NCBI RefSeq assembly: GCF_001949145.1
Contig: NW_019091491.1
Location: 253,277 to 317,276, forward strand
From: Acanthaster planci
Lineage: Eukaryota; Echinodermata; Asteroidea; Valvatida; Acanthasteridae
Direction of reading: 5' to 3'
DNA length: 64,000 nt
Shown here: positions 49,880-58,200 of the stretch, one piece after another
How the letters are laid out: the number at the start of each line of letters is the position of its first letter
Numbering within the stretch: position 1 is the first letter of the stretch
The notes under the pieces: generated by a model
Seen by the model: the letters and a program-made list of their open reading frames with translations, nothing else
Database searches by the model: none
Told to the model about the DNA's origin: nothing
Position numbers and translations under genes: made by a program

Positions 49880-50857
49880 TGCCTACGCTGACACCCCCTG
49901 TCACGTGGTTCTCCATTTCCGCTTAGTTACTCGATCCGTGAATGTTGTGCGCGCCAAAAGAAATCAAGACTAGACGCCAACTCACGTGGCGGTAAGAGTT
50001 CCCGCCAGAAATACTGATCATCAACAGGCGCATGCCATACGCTAGCCCTAGGCGGTACCGGCGAACACACCGTATATCGAGGGCGACCTGCTTTATTCTA
50101 CGCCCGGTGGAGACGGGGGAAAAACAGGTGTAATGCAATGAGATGCAGCTGACATAGTCTCCGTCACGTCTACCCTACCGAGGCCCTGCCTTGTTAATAC
50201 TGTCTCTCTGGCTTAGAACTTGAATTTAGCCTCCCCGGTCGCGACTGTGAGTGAATGCCCGTGCACGACAACAGAAAGAGACAAGGGGAGAAAAAAAAAT
50301 ATCGAATTCCATCGCGGCACTGCGGTCCATCAACACGCACAAGGGCTGGCCATTAATAACCGGCAGCGCATTAGGCTAGGGGCCAGTTCGTGCTGTGTGT
50401 GCCGCAGACACAATCCACGGTGGACGGGGGTAAAGCTGTATGGGCCATCATCATCAACGGGGGTTGACTGCGCGCAGACAGACCGTACCACCGTACACCG
50501 TGTGTGTATGCCAGCAACACACACGCCGCTGACTACACACAACCACGCTGTGGTCTACACGGCGCGCTGTCATTATTGCATCCGCTGGCCTAGGCAGAAG
50601 GCCGTACCTTCGCGCCGTAGCAGCGCGGTACACACCCAGTTGTATTCAACGACCTTGCTGATTATCGGCGCGCATGCCAGCAGCCTCACGGTGAGACAGA
50701 ACAGCTTGACTGGGCTAGAAGAAAGCATTGCACAGTGCACTCACATACACTCAGCACAGAGGCAAGACGGTGCGGTGGCCGAGTCACTATAATCACCGCA
50801 CATCGTCTCCATCGTCTTCCCTTCATTGTTATCACAACCCGAACGTTGTCATCCAAG
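49880..50857 (+). promoter_or_regulatory. CpG-rich promoter/5'UTR region of CBX gene B
   Basis: This ~1 kb is markedly GC- and CpG-richer than the intergenic DNA before it, and it runs straight into the start codon of gene B. It has no obvious TATA box. A 190-codon open frame at 50220-50792 lacks any domain and is compositionally driven. CpG-rich, TATA-less promoters are usual for widely expressed chromatin genes; the exact start of transcription is not visible. Confidence 0.5.
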
Positions 50858-50926
50858 ATGGAGTTGTCTGAGATTGGAGAGCGAGTGTACGCCGCTGAAT
50901 CTTTGCTTAATCGTAGAATTCGCAAG
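50858..50926 (+). CDS. CBX: CBX gene B, exon 1 (chromodomain N-terminal strand)
   Basis: Encodes exactly 23 residues, MELSEIGERVYAAESLLNRRIRK, almost the textbook CBX N-terminus. The exon must end at CGCAAG because only then does RIRK join GKPEYLVKWKGW in frame. The donor is therefore GCAAGT rather than GT. Confidence 0.95.
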
Positions 50927-53900
50927 GCAAGTAAAATAGTACGATTCTCGACCATATTGCGTCGCGGCTGCGTGCGTAGCGAACCTTGTGTGGGCTACAC
51001 CGCGCTATAATATTGAGCCTTGCTGAAGTGGATTAAGTGTGCAATCTTATCCGTTGCCAGTACGCTGCATAATGCGCGTCACCCGATGCACTGCAGTCAA
51101 CCACTCACACGAATTCAACCCGGCGTTCTTTTGTATTTTCTCTTTTTTTTTTCCACAGGGAAAGCCTGAATATCTGGTCAAGTGGAAAGGCTGGTCTGTG
51201 AAGTAAGTAGTACTATTTTTCTTTCGGTGTATTTATTGTCCAGCTTTGCATCCCTCTGCTATCGAGGGCTGTGTACTAGACCAGAATTCGATAGGATGGG
51301 TGTAGCAGTGTTAATTCATTCCATGTCTTTTTTCTCTTCCTATCACCCGCCCCTCGCAGGTACAGCACGTGGGAACCAGAGGCAAATATCCTGGACAAAC
51401 GCCTGGTGGAAGTGTACGAGGAAAGGTATGCATGCGCCCTACGAGTATTTTATGCGCCGTCGCCCTGTTTGCCGGCCCTTTTTTGCATAGTGCGTGTGTA
51501 CGTGCCCGTACATAATAAGTAGCAGTCCGTGTCAATATGGCAGACACTATGTGCCCACTATGGCAAACCCGTTCATTGCAAATTTATTCTTAACTGTCCA
51601 TCGTCACTCACTGTTACTCTGTACTCTCTTGGTCCCACTACAGGCGCAAAGAACTCGAATCAGCAATTGCCAGGAAAGGCAGGAAGAGAAAAAGGACGTA
51701 CGGGGAGGTAAGATGGATATTTCGTTGTTTTCTCTGACTGACAAAATCGCCAACTGTGCCCTGGAAAACCCCGCCCCTTCCAACTGAAATCTCTTGTTGC
51801 CGAAAAGCCACAATGAATAGTAACGCGATACGATTAGGAACGCGACCAGCATCAATAACGCTTTCTGTTCACATTTCAGGTTCAGTCCGGGGTGGGATTG
51901 TTGAAGAATACGGAACTCAAAGCTGAACCCAAAGAGGAAGACAAGACCACGACCTCAGCGGGAAACGCCTCGGCTGTAGCCGGCGATGAGCCCACAGCTC
52001 CCGGGAACAAAGACGCGCCTGGCGCGGGTTGGGCGTCCAATAGTACGGGCGGTAACTCCCACGGTACCAGTGGCGGTATAGGTGGTGGTAGCGGTGGTAG
52101 CGATGCGGTGGCCGCCACCGCGGACGAATCTACTGATGACGAGGATGATAATGATGACGACGATGAACGGCCTGTAAAGAAAACATGTAGTGTGGTGCCA
52201 GGCGGACAAAAGAATTGCGGTCCGAGTTTGACCAATGCATCAGTAGGGACAGCCCAGACTTCCATCAAGGAATCCGGTAGCCATGGCAACAAGCAGGCAA
52301 ACATTTCGGTAGGAAAAACAAAGAGCGAGTCGGCCGAGCGCGCGCATGGAGCGCGAGATTTGAAAATCGGCCACGCCCTTAAATCCAGACACAAGACGAA
52401 AGCCGGCAAAAAGTTGAAACGTTCGAAGGGAGTCAGGCCTAAAGAGGAGTTGACAGGCTTACTGAGGAAGACTAAGAAACGGAGAAAAGACAAGATGCGG
52501 GCCAAGAAACGCAAACTTTCATCTTCACTTGCCAAGGAGAAAAAAAGCAGTGGAGAAAAAAGTGGCAAGAAAAAACATAAAAAGAGGCATCGACGTCGCC
52601 ACCGCACCTCGTCTGAGCACACACAGGAAGGATTACTCAAGAAATATAAATCATCCAAAGGAGAAAAGAAGAAATCTCGCAAAAAGAAGAAGTCACACCT
52701 AAGTACTGCTGTCAAGATTGATTCCACAGTCTGGGATTTCCACGACAGCGACTCCAACTCCGCCATTTCTGTCAAGGCGTCTCCCGATAAGAAACTCAAG
52801 TCCCCCGTTAAGTTACCCTCTGATAAACCTCTTGCCGTTTTACACATCTCTGACAAATCGATGGCTGCACTGACAGCCACGGAAAAGTCAGCAATCTCAC
52901 CCAAAAGTAACCAGAATTCAGCTGACAACACAGTGAGAAGTACGGCCGCCGTGACCACTCCCGAAAAGCCATCTAAAAGCCTAACCTCTGGATTGCATTC
53001 CCCGAAGAAATCAGCTTCTCCAGAAAAATTACCGAACGTCAGAATTTCTGAAGGGGACGGTAATAGAATTTCCATAATACTTTCCACGTCAGCACTGTCT
53101 CCAACTTCAACGAGACAATATTCGGCTACAAGCCCTGGCAGACTGTCCAACTCTGAAAAATCGCCCAAATCGGAAAGGTCATGCACATCTGCCAAAACGC
53201 CAGTCGTTGTTAAAACCACAGTTTCAGAAAAATCACCAAGTAGTTCTGAGAGGGAATCCCCGCGGGACAAGCAGGCTGCTTCTGATAGGCAGTACCCTCA
53301 AAGATCATCCGATCCCCAACGATCGCCTAATCCCGAAAGATCATTCCCATCTGTCAGACTATCCACGTCCACTTCACCTGCCGAATCGGAAAGACCTGCC
53401 AATCATGTAAACCCGCCCACTCCCCAACCCCCGCCAACACCCGAAAGCCCCACCTCTCCTAAATTATCAGATGTACCAACCAGCCCGCCTAAATCGGAAA
53501 AGGTCTCCACTTGCCAACAACAAGACGCGCCTATACCAGAAAAGCAAATCGTTTCTGGCAAAACGCTGATGAACGAACAATCATTGATAAGTGAGAAATC
53601 AACCACAAGTTTACGACCACCCACATCCGATCGACCGTCCATAAATGTAAAGCCGCCTGCATTTAACACCCAGCCCTTAACTGAGAAATCTTCCATTTCA
53701 AATGGACAGAATATTTTCCCAAAGTTGCTCGTTTCCAATGCTCAGATCAGTGGCAAGAAGTGTAACATTTCAGACAAGCCTTCCACGCAATCGGATCGTT
53801 CGTCCAGCCCTCCCAAACCGCAAAGTGTCGATAAACCAACATATTCGACTGAAAAACCCCCAACTTCCCTGAAACCGCCCACTGCGGAACAGCCAATCAG

Positions 53901-54843
53901 CAATGGCGGCTCACATGTTTCATCGAAACAGCCAGTTGCAACAAAGACTCTCACCTACTCTGAACGATTATCCAATGGCAACTCAGTCATCTACCATGGA
54001 AAGACGCCAACTTTCGTCAAACCACCCAACTCCATAAAACCGTCCACTGCTAGTAAGCCCGCATCGCCCGGAAAACCATCAACTTCAGAGAGGTCATCGA
54101 CCTCTGGAGTCCCAATTAAGAAATTGTCGATTCCTTCCAAGCCGTCCTCCTTACTGGTAAAACTTCCCATCTCCAGCAAACTGGCATCGACGGAAAAATG
54201 CCCTTCCACAAAATCTCCAACAGCCACACCCAGATTCCCCTCTGCCGACCGTCTACCTGCATCAGAGGGAGTAAAGAATATCGCCCCTGCAATGAAGTCG
54301 CCCAATTGGGACAAAGCTTCCAATCTCAAACGGTTACCCAACGGAAACAAATCTACCCCCACTGACCGAGTAATGAATTCGGTTGTCAAGACTAATTCGG
54401 ACGGATTGCATATTCCCAAGCGGGCGCCCATTCGTAATTCGGTTCTCACCGAGGGACAGCAAGTCAAAGGTCGTCCTTCCATTTCCCCATCGCCAGGGTC
54501 TCCTAAGAACACCCCGGAAAAGATTCTGCGCAAGAAAACACTTCCACAAACAACTTCCACCCAACCTCCTCCAACATATGACCCCAACGTGCCTCTTGAC
54601 CTTAGCATGGGCCGGAGTGCTGCACAGCCCCCAACAGTAGAGAAAACCCAGGTCACCAAATCATCAGACGTGACGAGACGCCCCAAAGCTTATCCCTCTC
54701 CACCGCCTGCCCATCGATTCTGGAGTCCCGCCCACCCCCATAACCTTGATTACATCGTAGTGACTGACGTCACTGCCCGAGATTTTACCATCACGGTCAG
54801 GGAGTGTTTCACTCCAGACGGATTCTTTCAGAGCTGTGCTTGA
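50858..54843 (+). CDS. CBX: CBX gene B: large Polycomb chromobox protein (5 coding exons, 1068 aa)
   Basis: Joined exons: 50858-50926, 51159-51202, 51360-51425, 51644-51707 and 51880-54843; phases 0, 2, 2, 0. The start ATG has a strong context (AAGATGG). The chromodomain begins at the very N-terminus (MELSEIGERVYAAESLL...), with cage residues Y11, W32 and W35 at the same numbers as the CBX7 cage. STWEPEANILDKRLVEVYEER and a basic RKGRKRKR patch follow. The last exon encodes a disordered tail: Gly-rich 138-155, acidic 163-177, Lys/Arg-rich about 250-356, Ser/Thr/Pro/Lys pseudo-repeats about 640-855, PLDLS at 986-990 and a Pc box at 1040-1064. Role by family: H3K27me3 reader in canonical PRC1, docking RING1 by the Pc box. 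At 1068 aa it is about twice CBX2 or CBX4. Intron 1 uses a GC donor. Confidence 0.96.
50927..51158 (+). other. Intron 1 of CBX gene B (232 bp, GC-AG type)
   Basis: The donor is AAG|GCAAGT, which matches the strong consensus of GC-AG introns; the acceptor is a long T tract then CCACAG. The nearby GTAAAA at 50931 would leave an extra base and bring a TGA into frame within a few codons. Confidence 0.88.
51159..51202 (+). CDS. CBX: CBX gene B, exon 2 (chromodomain core)
   Basis: This 44-nt exon encodes GKPEYLVKWKGWSV plus two bases of Lys; donor GTAAGT. It carries W32 and W35 of the methyl-lysine cage. The 157-bp intron that follows is among the shortest here. Confidence 0.96.
51360..51425 (+). 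CDS. CBX: CBX gene B, exon 3 (end of chromodomain)
   Basis: This 66-nt exon encodes YSTWEPEANILDKRLVEVYEE plus part of Arg. The acceptor is CTCGCAG and the donor GTATGC (phase 2). Confidence 0.96.
51644..51707 (+). CDS. CBX: CBX gene B, exon 4 (basic AT-hook-like patch)
   Basis: This 64-nt exon encodes RKELESAIARKGRKRKRTYGE after completing Arg. The acceptor is CTACAG and the donor GAG|GTAAGA (phase 0). RKGRKRKR occupies the position of the CBX AT-hook-like motif. Confidence 0.94.
51880..54843 (+). CDS. CBX: CBX gene B, exon 5 (987-residue tail with CtBP-type motif and Pc box)
   Basis: Starts after CATTTCAG in phase 0 (VQSGVGLLKN...) and is open for 988 codons to TGA at 54841. Composition is dominated by Ser, Pro, Lys and Thr with no folded domain until the Pc box. 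Long antisense frames over this exon (up to 462 codons) are shadows of its Ser/Pro/Lys codons. The very last residues, after DGFF, are QSCA. Confidence 0.97.
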   Translation, partial: VQSGVGLLKNTELKAEPKEEDKTTTSAGNASAVAGDEPTAPGNKDAPGAGWASNSTGGNSHGTSGGIGGGSGGSDAVAATADESTDDEDDNDDDDERPVKKTCSVVPGGQKNCGPSLTNASVGTAQTSIKESGSHGNKQANISVGKTKSESAERAHGARDLKIGHALKSRHKTKAGKKLKRSKGVRPKEELTGLLRKTKKRRKDKMRAKKRKLSSSLAKEKKSSGEKSGKKKHKKRHRRRHRTSSEHTQEGLLKKYKSSKGEKKKSRKKKKSHLSTAVKIDSTVWDFHDSDSNSAISVKASPDKKLKSPVKLPSDKPLAVLHISDKSMAALTATEKSAISPKSNQNSADNTVRSTAAVTTPEKPSKSLTSGLHSPKKSASPEKLPNVRISEGDGNRISIILSTSALSPTSTRQYSATSPGRLSNSEKSPKSERSCTSAKTPVVVKTTVSEKSPSSSERESPRDKQAASDRQYPQRSSDPQRSPNPERSFPSVRLSTSTSPAESERPANHVNPPTPQPPPTPESPTSPKLSDVPTSPPKSEKVSTCQQQDAPIPEKQIVSGKTLMNEQSLISEKSTTSLRPPTSDRPSINVKPPAFNTQPLTEKSSISNGQNIFPKLLVSNAQISGKKCNISDKPSTQSDRSSSPPKPQSVDKPTYSTEKPPTSLKPPTAEQPISNGGSHVSSKQPVATKTLTYSERLSNGNSVIYHGKTPTFVKPPNSIKPSTASKPASPGKPSTSERSSTSGVPIKKLSIPSKPSSLLVKLPISSKLASTEKCPSTKSPTATPRFPSADRLPASEGVKNIAPAMKSPNWDKASNLKRLPNGNKSTPTDRVMNSVVKTNSDGLHIPKRAPIRNSVLTEGQQVKGRPSISPSPGSPKNTPEKILRKKTLPQTTSTQPPPTYDPNVPLDLSMGRSAAQPPTVEKTQVTKSSDVTRRPKAYPSPPPAHRFWSPAHPHNLDYIVVTDVTARDFTITVRECFTPDGFFQSCA
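54592..54606 (+). other. Codons for PLDLS, a CtBP-binding-type motif (residues 986-990 of gene B)
   Basis: VPLDLSMG matches the PxDLS consensus used by many corepressor partners to dock CtBP. It lies about 50 residues before the Pc box. Vertebrate CBX4 (Pc2) is known to bind CtBP through a related motif. Binding here is inferred. Confidence 0.65.
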
Positions 54844-57800
54844 TGTATCATTACCCTGGGGACGTATCACATAAGGTGTTTATTCGTAACTTTCTCATCC
54901 ACGCCATAATTTCATTTGTATGACACCGAGAACGGCGGCAATGTTGCTGGGGTAAACACTGAAATCTTTGTTATCCCGAATTCACAAACCAGAGATGGCA
55001 ACACAGCATCGTTCATCGGCCTGGCTACAGAAACCAAAATCACGTATTTCATTCAAATTCCAAGGTCTGACTTTGCTTCCATATTACAACAATTCGCGTA
55101 ACGAATCGTCGTTTTAGCAAGAATCCCACTAATATTCGTCACCATAAAACAGTGTGCGACATGAATTTAAGTACGTAAAGAACACGATCAAAATGATATT
55201 AAATGTAAACAAAGAAAGCTTATGTGCTGCGAGTATAGGCCGGACTGTCTTTGGACTTGTAATATTATAATGATGTGAGTGATGTGTCTTGACGCTCTAG
55301 CCCTGTGTAATGTCACTCGTCATTCACCTATACACGTCTAGTTCTTGTTTACGCGCTCATAACGGAGGGTAAGGAGTATGATTTTTATGCACCCATTTGA
55401 GATGTTTTGTCAAAGCGGTTAGAGCGGTCGCTTAAGATAAAAGAGTGGGTAGATCTCGCCTCAAATTGCTTATTTGTTCCTTATGCTGTTTATTTGTCTA
55501 TTTCGCGATGATGGAAACTGATTCGAGATTGTGCAGGCAGGAGAAATTAAAGGCGAATTTTACTTGTGCGTGCTTTCTTCTTTAATCGGCGGAGGAAATA
55601 CGACTATTGGGAACTTGTTCCAGGCCAAAATCTGGCGAGCAAGAAAAAATATAGCATTGTGTTTTGGCGCCTACGGGACCAGTCTATGTATTGTACAGGT
55701 CTGTACGTGCTGAATGAATCAAATCGATAGAAATGATACTGCTTACTATGGCCATTAGATACACAGTGAATCATTTACAAGCAAATGCAGGAAACTTGTC
55801 GTTTTACCTGCATTGAAATTGCTTTGCCACTCGTAAGCGAGAAGGCTTACACCTCATGTATATTACTGTATGTATATTAGTATTTTATCAGGTGTATGGA
55901 AATTATACCTATTGAATGTCAAAGGAAAAACACGCCGTTTTTGATGTAAGTCACGGACAGTCAAAGTATAGACTGCTGCTTGTACATGCTTTAGCGTATG
56001 GATTTTGTTAACAGCGTTTCAAGTGTTGGATTGTGTGCAGTTTAGATGGAGAAGTGGGCGGATCCGCGGGGAGAAATCGGGGGAGGAGAAAGTGGAATTT
56101 GTAATGTTGATTTGATTCTGATGTCCGAGTTTTGCTTCACTGAGAGTGATGACTGGTGACTAGGTTCAAATGGTTTTGAGGTGAAAGGATATGTTTCTCG
56201 ATTCAATGAAACACTGGGCAGATGACCTGCCCATGATTAAAGGGGTGTGTCTTTCTCAATGAGGCAATATTATGTATCTCAATCTCATAAATAGATGTTC
56301 ATTCCCAAGGTACAGGGCGAACACGCCTCTTCAACCTGGATCCGCTTGTGGACAGAGCGTCTTCTGTCGAAAAAATGTCCATTGATCATTCGATTGATTG
56401 ACAATCAATTAATGGGTAACTTGAAAAGGTGCGTTGTGGACAATATTGAAGACTGGCTTGTACATAATCGTACATGTACTAGAAAATTGATGTTTCAGTT
56501 CATAACAAACAAGATTTTCTGTCTAATTGTGGACTGTCAGTGTTTTGTAGTTGTTGGAACGCGGGCCATATAGCTAATTTAAGATTGGATGAAAGTTGGG
56601 AAGTAACATTATCAATCCTGTTGAAAGTCAGGTGACGTTTAAATATGCTTTGTTTCTGATGCTTGTTACGTACACTGTTTTCTTCTTGTAATGGTAGAAC
56701 ACCTCTTGTTAAAAACTGTAATGTATTGATGTGTTTTGCCAAAGGGGTAAGCTAATGTATGTTACGCTGTACCCGTGAGAAGTGTTGCTTCAACCAGAAG
56801 ATACCCACACCACTCGGCCGGGAAAGGCCGCGAGCATACGGGGTCAAAAGGGCGACAGTGACACGCTGATACGCTGGCCTTCTGTTAAACCTTCACGTTG
56901 ATTCAACGTTGTGTCTGCTTATAAAAATATCGCTACATTATTCTCCACAGTGTGTCAGTAAACGCAGATTGTAGACGTTAGGTGTGAGTTGGTCTTCATC
57001 CAACCCTCATAAGTAGCTGAACTGCTTTAAGTAGATGCATTCATTGTGCCCGTATCATTCGTTTTCGGTGAGCGATAATTCAATCCGCAGTTATTGGGAC
57101 ACTTCAACGTTTTCACGGGGTTCATTGTTGACCGAGTTCCAGGTTGTATAGTGTTCAGTTACTCGGTCGACAAAAAGCCATTTGTATGGATACTTAGCTT
57201 CTAGCCTAGCAAACGGGTAGTTCCACGGTCCAGAATCGCGTGATTCGCTTGAATAAAACATTCACCAAGACGACCACAAGTATCAAGCAGAACAAAGACA
57301 TTGTGAATGTCATTCTTCTGAGAAGTCTTTTTTTCTCACATTCCGTCTGTCATGTTTCTTCAGTATTGCTCACGGATAAAACGACATCCAGGATTTTGAC
57401 TACTGCTACTTGGAAATATTTTCCGTGGCTTTAGTTACCGGTGCCAGTTAGCATGTTTCCTGTAAGTTCCGTTTTTGATGATGGGATCGTTTTGTTTTCC
57501 TTGATAGCTTTCGACCTTTGACACCAGGAGACCTCTAGAACGGATATCGAAGATGTTAGACCAATTACTGGTGTAAATAGAGCCAACAGGGGTGAAAGAT
57601 GGAGAGAGGTAACGGGTAGTGAACATCAGGACATAAAAGGTGGGAAACCCATGGGAAGAGGTTGTCAAAGAAGATCACTGAATAATGTGCTCCGTATAAG
57701 TTTTCTTACTTCCCGTCAGACGGTACATCACAAGCGCAAGACAATTTTGAAGTAGGAGGGAACAAGATGGCAGCTTGACGTCAGTTTTTTTTACACTTGC

Positions 57801-58200
57801 ATAGAGGCTTTGTCGGCAAGCCGAATTATGAACAAATGTTTGAAGTACATCACCATGCTCGTTTGAAATACACTTGTGTCAATGTTTTATCTCGTTAAAA
57901 ATAGGATACTTCACATGTATAGCACTTCCATTGTTTAATTAATAAAACGTGGTTACCGGTATGGATCACTTGTCACAGTGTAAAATTGTTTCTTTAACAC
58001 TTTTGTACCGGCGTAATTTTGCTGACGTGTTGGTAGTACATGTAAATTACTTTTTTTAATGTTACTATATAAAGCACATTATTGCATGACGTTGGTTTGT
58101 ACGGTAAGCCGTTTGATATGTGTGCTGATCTATGTTGGTTAATCATCCCTTAATTGAACTGTTTGGTAATAAAGCAGAAATATTGAGGCAAGTTGTCCTT
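54844..58200 (+). other. 3' flank and possible long 3'UTR of CBX gene B
   Basis: No coding gene is seen. Possible polyadenylation signals are ATTAAA at 56236 followed by a GT-rich stretch, AATAAA at 57252 and AATAAA near 58172. The first is about 1.4 kb past the stop codon. A tRNA-like relic lies at 55408-55470. Which signal is used cannot be decided from sequence alone. Confidence 0.4.
55408..55470 (+). repeat. tRNA-derived SINE relic
   Basis: CAAAGCGGTTAGAGCGGTCG (A-box-like) is followed at tRNA spacing by GTGGGTAGATCTCGCC, a decayed B box. No intact cloverleaf forms. Similar in type, not in sequence identity, to the relic at 7483-7557. Confidence 0.45.

Noticed and set aside
50931-50936. 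GTAAAA as the donor of intron 1 of CBX-B
   Set aside because: Using it shifts the frame by one base and gives a TGA in exon 2. The GC donor four bases earlier gives the conserved RIRK-GKPEY junction.
51882-53270. 462-codon antisense open frame over exon 5 of CBX-B
   Set aside because: It is the minus-strand shadow of Lys/Ser/Pro-rich codons, begins and ends without splice or start logic, and has no domain. The + strand frame has the Pc box and correct splice phase.
53991-54686. 231-codon antisense open frame over exon 5 of CBX-B
   Set aside because: Same shadow effect of a biased coding sequence; no homology recognised.
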